From Methylococcales bacterium (GTDB lineage Bacteria > Pseudomonadota > Gammaproteobacteria > Methylococcales > Methylomonadaceae): a DNA stretch of 64,000 bases. A program made the translations under genes and the position numbers. The notes under the pieces are model-generated. The model was not told where the DNA came from. It saw only the letters and a list, made by a program, of their open reading frames with translations, and searched no databases. The number at the start of each line of letters is the position of its first letter. Within the stretch, counting starts at the first letter, position 1. Location of the stretch: contig JAPLRR010000030.1 of assembly GCA_026399075.1 (NCBI GenBank), forward strand, positions 1 through 64,000. Direction: 5' to 3'. Positions 7,101-15,341 of the stretch are shown here, in pieces.

Positions 7101-10031
7101 GACAACACCTATAAATACGAATCCCGGCTTAAAGAAACCAGCTTACACAAAGACGCGTTAGCTTTGCCGAAAACAGGCCATGACTTGTTGTTGGACAGCA
7201 GCACACCGGGTGATTACTCTTATGTGCTACGCAATGCCGAAGGCCTGCTGTTAAGCCGTATTGATTATAGCGTTGCGGGCAATGGCAATGTCTCGCGTAC
7301 CCTAGACCGCAATGCGGAATTGCAGCTAACCTTGGACAAACCCGAATATGAACCCGGCGAAAAAATCGCCATCAATATCCGTGCACCTTACACTGGGGCG
7401 GGTTTGATTACGATAGAGCGGGATAAGGTTTATAACAGTGTATGGTTTAAGGCCGACACCCAAGCGTCTGTCCAAACCATCGAAGTGCCTAAAGAACTGA
7501 CGGGCAATGCCTATGTCAGTGTGCAATATATCCGCGATACCGGCTCGGATGAGATTTTTATGAGCCCCCTATCTTATGGGGTTGCACCGTTTAAAATCAG
7601 TTTGGCCAGCCACACCCAAGCCTTAAAGCTGACAGTTCCTGAACGCATCAAACCAGGGCAAACCTTGACCATGCAGTTACACAGCCCTGAACCAACCCGC
7701 GTGGTGGTGTTTGCCGTTGATGAAGGCATATTGCAAGTGGCCCGTTACCAAAACCCCGATCCCTTAGGCCATTTTTTCAAAAAACGCCAACTGGCCGTGG
7801 AGACTACGCAAATCTTGGATTTGATTTTGCCGGAGTTTAAAAAACTCATGCAAGCTGCGGCCACCGGTGGCGATGCCCAAGAAGACAAGGCATCGTTCTT
7901 GAACCCCTTTAAACGCAAACATGACAAACCTGCCGTGTATTGGTCAGGCATTGTTGATTTGAACGGCGGGCAAAGCTTTAACTACCAAGTCCCCGACACC
8001 TTTAACGGCACGATGCGGCTGATGGCGGTGGCGGTCAATCAAGGGCGCATTGCCAGTGTCAGCAGCAAAACCCAAGTGCGGGGTGATTTAATCGTCACCC
8101 CCAACGCGCCATATATCGTTTCGCCTGGCGATACCTTTAAAGTGAGCGTAGCCGTGGCCAACCACGTGCCCGGTTCTGGCGACAAAGCCACGGTCACAGT
8201 TAGCCTGACCGTACCACCCCAGCTCAAAGTGTTGGGTGAGGCCCAGCCCACGGTAGTGATTGCCGAAGGCCATGAAGGCGTGGTGACTTTTCAATTACAA
8301 GCTGAAACTGGCCCAGCGGTTGTCTTGGGCAATGCCACTTTGGCTTTTGTTGCCAAAGCCGGTGGCCAAACCACCAACATGGCCAGCGACCTCAGCATAC
8401 GCCCAGCCAGCCCCAAAATAGCCGATTTGCGCTTTGGCAGCTTTACGTCGCAACTTGATTTGCCAATTGAACGCGACCTTTACCCGCAATTACGCAAAGT
8501 CAGCGCCGGGGTTTCACCCTTGCCGCTGATCTCAGTGGCGGGCTTGACCAGCTATTTGGATAATTTTGAGCACAGCTGCACCGAGCAATTGCTCAGTAAA
8601 GCCATCCCCATGCTGGTGTTGGACAAACATCCTGAGTTTGCCGAAGCAGGGACGGTTAATACTTCGTTTGCTGATTTTGCCCGCTTGATTGCCGTGTTAC
8701 GCAGCCGCCAAAATGCCGAAGGTGGCTTCGGATTGTGGGGGCCGTCGCCACAAGCCCATGAGTTTGCCTCAGTCTATGCGGTCAATTTACTGATGGAAGC
8801 CCAAGCATCCGGCATACCCGTCCCAGACGATATGCTGAAAAATGCGTCAGGCTATCTGCAAAATCTGGCAGGTAGCCCCGCCCAAGACTTGGCAAAAGTG
8901 CGGGTGCGGGCTTATGCGGCGTATTTGCTAACCCGCCAAGGCGTAGTCACCACCGCCTTATTATCAACCTTACGTGAAAACCTGCGGGTTAATTTTAAGC
9001 CGGAAGTCTGGCGCAATGACTTGGCGGCGGTTTACTTGGCGGCTAGCTATCAGCTGTTGCAACAACAAAACCTCGCCACTGATTTGATCAGCACACCGTT
9101 GAAGCAACTGGGGCTTAACAAAACTGACTATAGCTATCAGGATTATTATGACCCCTTAATCCATGATGCCCAGACTTTGTATATTTTGGCCAAGCATTTC
9201 CCAACAAGGCTACAGAACTTGCCGCCAGCCATTTTCCAAAGCATTGCCCAAAACTTGGCGGATAAACATTACAACACCTTGTCATCCGGTTATTTATTGC
9301 TGGCTTACAGTGCTTATATGGAAGCAGTGCCGCCTGCCGCAATGGCCGAAATGGGCATTACTGCCATTGATGGGGCAGGTGTCCGGCAGGTGTTGGCATT
9401 GCCCAGCAACTACGCGCCACGAGTCAGTTTTCCTGAACACACCAAAAAACTGCACTTTACCGGCCCTAACGCATTGCCCTTATATTATGCAGTGTCCGAA
9501 TCCGGCTACGACGTGCAAGCCCCCAGCGGCGAACTGCGCAATGGCCTGGAAATTATGCGCACGTATTTAAATGCCCAAGGCCAGCCTGTTGATAAAGTGG
9601 CTTTAGGCGAAGAAATCACCGTGCAACTTAGAGTCCGGGCCATCGACCGGGAGTGGATCAGTGATTTGGTGGTGCAAGATTTATTGCCCGCAGGCTTTGA
9701 GGCGGTTATCCAAACTCCCGTTGCAGCACCTAAAGCCGGATCCGAACCCGAAGAAGAATCAGACAGCCTGCCTTCATGGCAAGACCGTTTGGCGACAGGC
9801 GGCAATTGGACACCGGAATACGCCGATGTCCGGGAAGACCGCGTCGTGTTATACGGCATAGTGACCAATGAATTGGCCGAATACCGCTACAAACTAAAAG
9901 CCACCAGCTCCGGCACATTCAACGTCCCCCCCGTGTACGCCGAAGCCATGTACGAACCCACCTTGCGGGCGCGTTCAGGCACAGGAAAAATCAGCGTCGC
10001 CGAACAGGAGAAAGCAGTGGTTAAGCCTTGA
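4158..10031 (+). CDS. Bacterial alpha-2-macroglobulin (thioester type)
   Basis: A very large (1957-residue) alpha-2-macroglobulin-like protease trap. A single membrane segment (about residues 50-70, LTSLLVVLGLVLIGASSWF) anchors the N-terminus to the inner membrane, in place of the lipobox seen in many relatives, with the rest in the periplasm. It contains MG domains, the bait-region signature around SDRGIYRPGETFHIG, VPDTFNGTMRLMAVAV, and the CXEQ thioester motif CTEQ at about residue 1474 inside HSCTEQLLSKAIP, so it should trap proteases covalently. The ATG at 4158 is preferred to a TTG at 4143. No adjacent pbpC, the common partner in enterobacteria, is present. Confidence 0.9.
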   Translation: MTTLKTFLGLFFGHLVTGLTALFGVVHWQPPTWLKRVGNGLTKLVAVLIQKPLTSLLVVLGLVLIGASSWFAYDWWQSRPQPVTINFSVQAPERADIEKNAPPNPLVLSFQGSVAPIAQVGKEITQAIGIRPAITGHWRWQDDKTLEFRPDKEWPAGQTYQLTLAKPLVAPQIKLTRWEAEFSSPAFVASLEKAEFYQDPLDPALKKAVIQLRFSHPVDTASLQKNLQLSLKNASQDRKEAQDLPFTVTYDTLKLNAFIHSHSLAVPRYDQQVDFSLSGKVRAANADTTNGKPLSTQIVVPGLYNGLAINDVALTITPNKQTQQQDQILVINTTLPVHEQKMAKNLQVWLLPYENEGRPNNGNTDMAYPWSPDEVTAAVLAKSTPVALDAVPAEQEFSQIHGFRVQVDVGRQLFVKINNGISSFGGYQLPKVELRTLTVQAFPKELHILGEGSLLTLSGEKKIGLMARDLKGIKVELGRVLPGQLQNLISQSQGDFGHPNFYGDFGQDNLSERFAIAIPLSAQTPDTPNYQSVDLSHYMTDAQGQSKRGIFLMTATNYDPSKPNGYENAEATDKRLILVTDLGVIVKTEHDGGQVVFVQSIQTGLPQAGATVDIIGKNGLTLFSGQTDVAGKVGFPKLSGLERERQPLMYLVKFQGDMSFLPMAREDRRLNFSRFGIEGEANPKDANQLNAYLFSDRGIYRPGETFHIGLIVKTENWALPLEGLPLQAEITDARGLLVQKAKINLGPAGFNELSHTTLESSPTGNYTVSLYTVKDGHTDQFLGQTKVKVEEFQPDRIKTTAIFSKPITEGWVHPDDLKVTVNVQNLYGAPAEARKVEANITLKPALPGFKRYKDYNFYDPLYAKEGFEEALSAGTTDASGNAVFALDLKKYTKATYQVHFFTRAFEAEGGRSVAAEADTLVSDMPYLVGYKADGALAFVAKDSQRHVQLLAIDPQVQATAVEGLSLELLERKVLSVLTRQTDNTYKYESRLKETSLHKDALALPKTGHDLLLDSSTPGDYSYVLRNAEGLLLSRIDYSVAGNGNVSRTLDRNAELQLTLDKPEYEPGEKIAINIRAPYTGAGLITIERDKVYNSVWFKADTQASVQTIEVPKELTGNAYVSVQYIRDTGSDEIFMSPLSYGVAPFKISLASHTQALKLTVPERIKPGQTLTMQLHSPEPTRVVVFAVDEGILQVARYQNPDPLGHFFKKRQLAVETTQILDLILPEFKKLMQAAATGGDAQEDKASFLNPFKRKHDKPAVYWSGIVDLNGGQSFNYQVPDTFNGTMRLMAVAVNQGRIASVSSKTQVRGDLIVTPNAPYIVSPGDTFKVSVAVANHVPGSGDKATVTVSLTVPPQLKVLGEAQPTVVIAEGHEGVVTFQLQAETGPAVVLGNATLAFVAKAGGQTTNMASDLSIRPASPKIADLRFGSFTSQLDLPIERDLYPQLRKVSAGVSPLPLISVAGLTSYLDNFEHSCTEQLLSKAIPMLVLDKHPEFAEAGTVNTSFADFARLIAVLRSRQNAEGGFGLWGPSPQAHEFASVYAVNLLMEAQASGIPVPDDMLKNASGYLQNLAGSPAQDLAKVRVRAYAAYLLTRQGVVTTALLSTLRENLRVNFKPEVWRNDLAAVYLAASYQLLQQQNLATDLISTPLKQLGLNKTDYSYQDYYDPLIHDAQTLYILAKHFPTRLQNLPPAIFQSIAQNLADKHYNTLSSGYLLLAYSAYMEAVPPAAMAEMGITAIDGAGVRQVLALPSNYAPRVSFPEHTKKLHFTGPNALPLYYAVSESGYDVQAPSGELRNGLEIMRTYLNAQGQPVDKVALGEEITVQLRVRAIDREWISDLVVQDLLPAGFEAVIQTPVAAPKAGSEPEEESDSLPSWQDRLATGGNWTPEYADVREDRVVLYGIVTNELAEYRYKLKATSSGTFNVPPVYAEAMYEPTLRARSGTGKISVAEQEKAVVKP

Positions 10032-10248
10032 TTTGCTTGGGTTGGGGGTAATAAACACCGCAGGGTAGGTTGCATCTTTTCGCAACCCAACGATGCTACC
10101 AACATAAGGCGGGACAAACGTAGTTGTAGGTGCGCATCGCGCACCATTATTCGTGGCAGGTAAGCCCGACGCCCGCTGAGCATTGTGTTGAGCAGTCCGG
10201 TTCCTGGCATTTTGAACTTCTGAATACAGAAAGCACACGTTGTATGTT

Positions 10249-10260
10249 ATTGTGTACAAT
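10249..10260. promoter_or_regulatory. Dyad ATTGTGTACAAT before a TA operon
   Basis: A dyad with arms ATTGT and ACAAT sits directly before the ATG of the toxin-like gene. TA operons are usually autorepressed through such sites by the ribbon-helix-helix antitoxin. It also holds a TACAAT that could act as a -10 element. The operator role is inferred. Confidence 0.35.
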
Positions 10261-10530
10261 ATGAAATATTACACATGGAATCCTGATAAGAACCATATTC
10301 TCAAAAAAGAGCGAGGCGTTAGCTTCGAGGACGTGGTGTTTCACATTGAGGCGGGTAATGAGGTTGATATTTTGGAGCATCCCAACAAAGAGCGTTACCC
10401 GAATCAAAAAATTTCAGTTGTCCTTATCGAAGGCTACGCCCATTTAGTGCCGTTCGTTGAATTGGGTGAGGAAATTTTTCTGAAAACCATCATCCCCAGC
10501 CGTAAAGCCACAAAACGTTATACGAGGTAA
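10261..10530 (+). CDS. BrnT-like toxin
   Basis: An 89-residue protein of the BrnT/RelE-fold toxin superfamily. The N-terminus MKYYTWNPDKNHILKKERGVSFEDV corresponds to the FEWDxxKxxxNxxKHGVxFEEA block of BrnT, and the C-terminus ends in KTIIPSRKATKRYT, matching the RxISARKAxxxE catalytic tail. Members are sequence-relaxed RNases. I use the ATG at 10261 rather than an in-frame TTG at 10240. A ribbon-helix-helix antitoxin gene starts 5 bases downstream, so this is a complete module that appears intact. Confidence 0.72.
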   Translation: MKYYTWNPDKNHILKKERGVSFEDVVFHIEAGNEVDILEHPNKERYPNQKISVVLIEGYAHLVPFVELGEEIFLKTIIPSRKATKRYTR

Positions 10531-10535
10531 CCCGA

Positions 10536-10808
10536 ATGAATCAACTTGACCCTGAAGAACAAGAGCTTTTGGATGCCTTTGACTCTGGTGTCCTCACTCA
10601 AATAGCAAACATTGATTCTGAGCTTAAACAGCATAAAGACTATGCGAAAGCTACGTTTCAGAAAGATGCACATATCAATATTCGCCTCTCATCTAAAGAT
10701 TTGCGCTTAATCCAAAAGCGAGCCTTAATTGAGGGGTTGCCCTATCAAACGCTTATTTCCAGCCTTTTGCACAAATATGCGGAAGGGCGGCTTGTTGAGC
10801 ATGGCTAG
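10536..10808 (+). CDS. CopG/BrnA-like ribbon-helix-helix antitoxin
   Basis: A 90-residue antitoxin. The N-terminal acidic segment (residues 1-45) would wrap the toxin. The C-terminal part, INIRLSSKDLRLIQKRALIEGLPYQTLI, is a ribbon-helix-helix DNA-binding domain: an INIRLS strand, then two helices with the usual GLPYQT turn. A GAGGT ribosome site precedes the ATG. It follows the toxin gene by 5 bases, so the order toxin-antitoxin is as in brnTA. It is expected to repress the operon, perhaps through the dyad at 10249. Confidence 0.78.
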   Translation: MNQLDPEEQELLDAFDSGVLTQIANIDSELKQHKDYAKATFQKDAHINIRLSSKDLRLIQKRALIEGLPYQTLISSLLHKYAEGRLVEHG

Positions 10809-10810
10809 CA

Positions 10811-10950
10811 AGATCAAAGGGGTTGTTCAAAGGAGTCATGTTCAAAGGGGGGCAGACTCTAATACTGCCACCTTAAATATTATTTCAATTAATAATCAAT
10901 GCATTATATGTAAATAGGGGGGGCAATGGAGTCTGGCCCCTTTGATTCTT
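10811..10950. repeat. REP-like element with GATCAAAGGGG ends
   Basis: The stretch starts GATCAAAGGGG, repeats CAAAGG twice more, contains GGGGGCAGACTC and ends GAGTCTGGCCCC-TTTGATTC, so its ends are inverted. It separates two TA modules. It belongs to the same repeat group as 878-981. Confidence 0.6.
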
Positions 10951-10975
10951 TTTTAAATAGAAGTTGGAGGCTAAA

Positions 10976-11194
10976 ATGATCGCTGTTTTAAAAGATGAGG
11001 CAAACCAAGCCACAGCCAAGCTTGACGATAATAAAAATCAGTCAAGAACGGATTGGGCGCGTCTAAAAACCATGACGGATAGCGACATAGAAAAAGCTCT
11101 CCGGGACGACCCTGATTCAGCACCTTTAGAAACGGAAGCAGGGCTTAAAAAGTACAAATTAACTCCCCCAAGAATTAAAACAGATGCGAATTAA
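10976..11194 (+). CDS. BrnA-type antitoxin, short form
   Basis: A 72-residue protein. The motif SRTDWARLKTMTDSDIEKALRDD corresponds to the N-terminal SxTDWxRLxxMTDxDI block that opens many BrnA antitoxins, but the usual C-terminal ribbon-helix-helix is not obvious and the protein ends in TPPRIKT. A GGAGG ribosome site sits at the right distance from the ATG at 10976. A clear brnT follows 5 bases downstream, reversing the usual toxin-first order. It is likely the cognate antitoxin. Confidence 0.68.
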   Translation: MIAVLKDEANQATAKLDDNKNQSRTDWARLKTMTDSDIEKALRDDPDSAPLETEAGLKKYKLTPPRIKTDAN

Positions 11195-11199
11195 TCCTT

Positions 11200-11496
11200 A
11201 TGTATCCCGTAGGTTTTCAATGGGACGAGGCTAAAAACGAGGTCAATATCGAAAAGCACGGCATAGATTTTAGCGACGCGGCAACAATTTTCAAGCGACC
11301 AACATTAGACCAGTACGACGATAGAAAAGATTATGGGGAGCTTAGGTATAATTCCATCGGGCTGATGGATAATGACGTTATTGTTAATGTCACGCATACC
11401 GAAAGGGACGGTGACATAAGGATAATATCTGCCAGATGCGTCAGCGATAAAGCAAAAGAGCAATATTTAGAATTAACCAGAGAATACAATCAATGA
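11200..11496 (+). CDS. brnT: BrnT-family toxin
   Basis: A 98-residue BrnT toxin with all family blocks: FQWDEAKNEVNIEKHGIDFSDA near the N-terminus, DDRKDYGELRY in the middle and the catalytic tail THTERDGDIRIISARCVSDKAKEQY. BrnT is a RelE-fold ribonuclease that blocks translation until bound by BrnA. It appears intact, unlike the brnT at 449-870. It starts 5 bases after the antitoxin gene. Confidence 0.88.
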   Translation: MYPVGFQWDEAKNEVNIEKHGIDFSDAATIFKRPTLDQYDDRKDYGELRYNSIGLMDNDVIVNVTHTERDGDIRIISARCVSDKAKEQYLELTREYNQ

Positions 11497-11768
11497 GTTA
11501 CGCCAGTGGTTGGGCAATGCTTTTCGTGTCCGGCATTTCGAGGTTAGTGTGGCACAAGTACAGATTTACTCACCGCCGTTATTTCATCGGATAGCCGAAA
11601 TGTCGGGCAATGCTAAAGCTGTTGCCCGATACAACTACTAATTGATAGCCACTAGCCATGGTCGGGTTAGGCGTTAGCCATAACCCGACATTCACGGGCT
11701 TCGATGTGTCGGGTTAAGTTATTTCGCTACGCTCAATAAGCTAACCCGACCTACGTAACTATTTAACA
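11497..11768. repeat. Intergenic palindromic repeats (TAACCCGAC type)
   Basis: The gap contains GTCGGGTTA and TAACCCGAC inverted pairs at about 11663-11693 and 11717-11751. No coding region is evident. Confidence 0.5.
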
Positions 11769-12794
11769 TTAAAAACACCGTAGTAGTGCGAGTAATAGTG
11801 CAATTAAAGCGAATGTATCAATCAAAACAAGTAGAATAAATTGAATCTGCTCGGTTGATATATTTAAAATGTTATTTAGTATGCTAATATTTTTTTCTTC
11901 ATGTATCGATGTTTGTTCTTGCGAAAATCCCATCCGCTCTTTTGCTAACCTTATTTGCTTTTGTGCTAACCTTATTTGGTTTTGTGCTGCCTTCCTTTGT
12001 TCTTGCGCTAAGCTCAACTGTTCTTGTGCTAGCCTCAACTGTTCTTGTGCTAGACTCATCTGTTCTTGTGTTAACCCTGTTTTTTTCTGTTCAAATTTTA
12101 AATTATTATAATTACCATTTTTATTAAATTTAATTTCATCAGCTATCTGGATAGATTCAATTTCTTGGTAGATTTTATCTTCCTTTTTAAAATAATCTTG
12201 TGGGTTAACTAAGAAATTATCATCTAGTTTAGCTGCGTAATTATTCATAAATATATCGATATCAGTCACAAATACTTTATAAAAGTTGACTTTATTTGCG
12301 GTATTAAAAAATTTATATAAATCAGTAGATATAATAAATTTTGTTGTTTTTATAATACCATCTTCTATTAAATTCATTGATAACTGACTAAGTGATTCTG
12401 CAACAAACTTTATATCATTGGTATAATTGTTATCAATAGTTTTTAATTCTTGTGAGAGTATAGAGAAATTATTTATAATTTCATCAGAATTCAAATTGGA
12501 ATTTTTCAGAACCAAAGCACATCCTTTATAGGCCCTTCTGCCAAAAAAGTCTTTCGAACCAAAATAATATATAAATATAGTGTATTGATTATTATGCTCT
12601 ACTAAATGTACATAGGAATGAAGTGTATCGAACGTACCAAGGGAGTCTAAATCTAATATTATCGCTTTTTTTAAGCTGTTAGATGAAGCAGTCGATTTTT
12701 CAAAATCCAAAGCGCAACCAGACTGTTTGTAATAGGAGAAACCTTTTTCATATCCAAATAAAATGTATCCCGTTTCTTTGTTTGATGAGTCCAT
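11769..12794 (-). CDS. Tail-anchored coiled-coil protein of the GTPase cassette
   Basis: A 341-residue protein, third gene of an AT-rich operon. Residues 1-230 form a globular region opening ETGYILFGYEKGFSYYKQSG, which loosely recalls the GTPase-associated GAP1-N domains of bacterial conflict systems; that link is tentative. Residues about 237-292 are seven consecutive heptads of the form LAQEQLR/LAQEQLS/LAKERMG, a long coiled coil. A C-terminal hydrophobic helix (about 318-339) should anchor it in the membrane. The spacing to the GTPase gene is 11 bases. It is not recognised as a named family. Confidence 0.7.
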   Translation of the reverse strand: MDSSNKETGYILFGYEKGFSYYKQSGCALDFEKSTASSNSLKKAIILDLDSLGTFDTLHSYVHLVEHNNQYTIFIYYFGSKDFFGRRAYKGCALVLKNSNLNSDEIINNFSILSQELKTIDNNYTNDIKFVAESLSQLSMNLIEDGIIKTTKFIISTDLYKFFNTANKVNFYKVFVTDIDIFMNNYAAKLDDNFLVNPQDYFKKEDKIYQEIESIQIADEIKFNKNGNYNNLKFEQKKTGLTQEQMSLAQEQLRLAQEQLSLAQEQRKAAQNQIRLAQKQIRLAKERMGFSQEQTSIHEEKNISILNNILNISTEQIQFILLVLIDTFALIALLLALLRCF

Positions 12795-12805
12795 TTGTGT
12801 ATTTC

Positions 12806-13655
12806 TTAATTATTCTTTAAAAAAGATATAAGTTTTTTGAAATAGTATTTGATACCGGAAAGAATGTATTCATCATGTTCATTTTCACTATTTTTTAATG
12901 TGTTAATTGCTATAGAGTGTAAAAAATCAAGAACTGGTCGGCAATATGTAAGATTTAATTCTTCCACCTCTTGCTTTGCAGAATCCACTTCACCTATACT
13001 AAAAGGGAAAATATAAGGCTTTATTCCTAAATTTTTTATAGCCTCTAATGTTGCTAATACGTTTTTTTGGATGAATGTGGTTATATCTTTGTCGGTATCA
13101 GTATTTTTATCCCATTTAGTTACAATAATTGCAGCACCAGAAATAGAGTGGTTAAAGCTTTTAATATAGTTAATAAATGTATGATTTAAATCATTGTCTT
13201 CTGAATACTTTTCGTAATCTATAATACATAATACATAATAGGATAATTGATAATTCAGAGCAATTTAAGTATTTATTAATATCTAAACTTAGCTCCCCGC
13301 CTGTATTTTGTCTTTTAGAATAATTAACTTCATTTAAGTTTTCACCTGCTATGTCAAGAAAAGTAAATACTGCTTTTTTATTTTCTAATTTAAAAATCCA
13401 GTCAACTTCTCTTACAGTTCCTTCAACAGTTAATTGTGGTAATTTATTTTCATTACTTAGCTTAGCAGCCCAATGTTTTAAATATCTTAAACCTTCTTGA
13501 TTTCCATGTGAGTTTATTTCGACACCTACACTTCTGAATAAATACAAATATAATGCAATAATTAATGTTGTCTTTCCAGCTCCCACATCTCCAAACGTAA
13601 AAACAACATTAGTGTTGCTATTAATAAGATGTTCTATATCATTTATTGTAGTCAT
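12806..13655 (-). pseudogene. P-loop GTPase, frameshifted by a 7-bp duplication
   Basis: The reading frame encodes a small TRAFAC-like GTPase: Walker A GDVGAGKTT (residues 22-30), DxxG as DIAGE (101-105) and, after the break, TKWD, the base-specificity motif. The frame breaks at 13221-13240, where ATAATAC is tandemly duplicated. Removing one 7-base unit joins ILLCII to DYEKYSED and leaves 843 bases, exactly 281 codons. As written, only 154 residues would be made before a stop. The DxAGE motif recalls conflict-type double GTPases. The break could be recent inactivation, slippage-based switching or a sequencing error. Confidence 0.78.
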
Positions 13656-13669
13656 ATAAAATATAATTT

Positions 13670-14653
13670 TTAAGGTCTTTTAGGAAATTGTGGTTCTATT
13701 TCTACTACTCTGGAAGAAGATGATACAAGTATCATGAATGGCAAAACAAGATCAAGTAAAGCACTTTGAAGAGCAGGCATTATTGCTTCCATAGGATTTT
13801 CTTGAGCGGATTTTAAAGTGTATTGAATTTGCCCAATTTCCCTATCATGTGAGCTACTTATTGAGTCACATTTAAAATTATCATTGTGAATCAACGCCAA
13901 TGCTTCATTGCAAATGTTATTGTGTAATTTTTCAGCTTCATTTAATAAATTATTAGTTTCAGCTAAATTTAAATTTACTTGAATATCTTTAAATCTTCTT
14001 TCGATGTCAGTAACTTTAGAGTCAATTTCGCTTTGAAAATCATTGGTTTTCTTTGTATATGTATTAAGCAAGTCATCAATTTGTGTTGAAACAGCGCTAA
14101 GTTTTTGCTCTGGAGTTCCAGCTGGTTTTGTAATTTTTACACCCAAGACTTTTTCAAGATCATTTATAATTTTTTGAGTCTCTACTCCCCAATCAGGAAG
14201 ATTTGGATCTAGCATTTGATGTTTAAGTGTAATTTTCATTCTTTGAACTTTGTTTGGCAATTCATTTGTTGATCTAGAATATTCGGTTTTCAATTCTTGT
14301 ATTTTTTTTTCTACTTTATCAATATGATCGCTTAATATCCTGTCTTTTTGTTCCCCAGAATAGAAGCTATTAAAATTTGCTACAAAACTAAATAATGCTA
14401 CAAACAAATAGCATAACACCATTATTGTAGCTCCTGCTTTATTGCCATTTAGTAGTTTTCTTCGTAGTTCTAATGCCAAATATGAAAGACTAAGTCCAAT
14501 CAAAATAGCCCACACCCAAGCTTGCAAAACCCCGCCAGTATTTGTTTCAAATCCCTTAGCTGTCTGAAATGTGGAATAAGAAATGACAATTATTCCAATT
14601 AGAAGAATCAAAGATTCGCTAAATGATGAATTAGATTTTTTAACTTGAGCCAT
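13670..14653 (-). CDS. Membrane-anchored coiled-coil protein, first gene of GTPase cassette
   Basis: A 327-residue protein of no recognised family. Three membrane helices lie near the N-terminus (about residues 14-31, 42-62 and 73-94), followed by a long charged helical region (about 100-270) of coiled-coil character and a C-terminal hydrophobic stretch (about 299-313). It starts the AT-rich operon, with 14 bases to the GTPase gene. The composition (Lys, Asn and Ile rich) differs sharply from flanking genes and points to acquisition by transfer. A membrane effector or scaffold role is inferred only. Confidence 0.68.
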   Translation of the reverse strand: MAQVKKSNSSFSESLILLIGIIVISYSTFQTAKGFETNTGGVLQAWVWAILIGLSLSYLALELRRKLLNGNKAGATIMVLCYLFVALFSFVANFNSFYSGEQKDRILSDHIDKVEKKIQELKTEYSRSTNELPNKVQRMKITLKHQMLDPNLPDWGVETQKIINDLEKVLGVKITKPAGTPEQKLSAVSTQIDDLLNTYTKKTNDFQSEIDSKVTDIERRFKDIQVNLNLAETNNLLNEAEKLHNNICNEALALIHNDNFKCDSISSSHDREIGQIQYTLKSAQENPMEAIMPALQSALLDLVLPFMILVSSSSRVVEIEPQFPKRP

Positions 14654-14886
14654 AAAATGTTACCGCAAGAAATTAAAATGCACACTTTTTTACACTTGAC
14701 TTTTCCATATTACATAGAGTTTAGAGTAATACCCGTTATCTATTAAATGGAGTTTAGTCTGGATTTATGTTTTTTTCAACATTAACATGACACAAGAAGT
14801 TCAACGTACCGCACGCGTTGAGGTACGAATTTCTCGTTCCCAAGCTCTTCTTGCCGGGTTTCACCGTCCAGGATAGCATGCGGTAC

Positions 14887-15087
14887 TTACATATAGCAGC
14901 AAGCCCATAGGCTGGCTAGAGCGATTACTTGTAATGAAATCGGCACTGCGTGGGTGACTTGATTCTCATCAAAAGCATAAATAATGCGGTGTTCTTGATT
15001 GATGCGTCTTGACCAATAACCTTGTAGATCAAAATTTAAAGGTTCTGGCTTACCAATGCCTTCCACAGGATTTTTACAAATTTCAAG
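14887..15087 (-). pseudogene. yoeB: YoeB-family toxin fragment
   Basis: The frame encodes KNPVEGIGKPEPLNFDLQGYWSRRIN-type sequence continuing QEHRIIYAFDEN. This is the core of YoeB/Txe endoribonucleases, including the conserved GIGKPEPL and WSRRI blocks. About 25 N-terminal residues are missing, and a GGTCAGACC repeat stands where they should be. The C-terminal CRYHY catalytic end is replaced by unrelated repeat-derived residues. No YefM antitoxin gene is present beside it. This is a decayed toxin. Confidence 0.75.
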
Positions 15088-15098
15088 ACAAAAAGACG

Positions 15099-15152
15099 GG
15101 GTCAGACCTTACAATTTACACTCTTAATTGCTAGTAAATGTATTAAATTGTA
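15099..15152. repeat. Dispersed TTACAATTTACACTC repeat, copy 2
   Basis: This is a near match to 118-170 and occupies the place of the missing N-terminus of the yoeB fragment. The rest of the gap up to 15341 shows no supported gene. Confidence 0.6.
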
Positions 15153-15341
15153 AAGTGGGTAAAGCGCGTACCCCCTGTGCCAATATGACCTGAGACACTT
15201 ACCCTTAGGAAATTTAGAGTATAAAGGTGGATCAGAATCATGAAAAAATCGAATGCAGAGTCTATGGAATCAGCACCAATAACGTCATCCTGTTACCAAG
15301 CGAGTATTTGGCCGTTAGCCTTCGGTCTGGGGCATTGTGCT

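Noticed and set aside
9163-9570. Plus-strand 135-codon frame inside the alpha-2-macroglobulin gene
   Set aside because: A shadow frame of a strongly supported long gene.
11869-12127. Cys-rich open frames on the plus strand
   Set aside because: They are the antisense of the heptad-repeat coding region on the minus strand and mirror its 21-bp periodicity.
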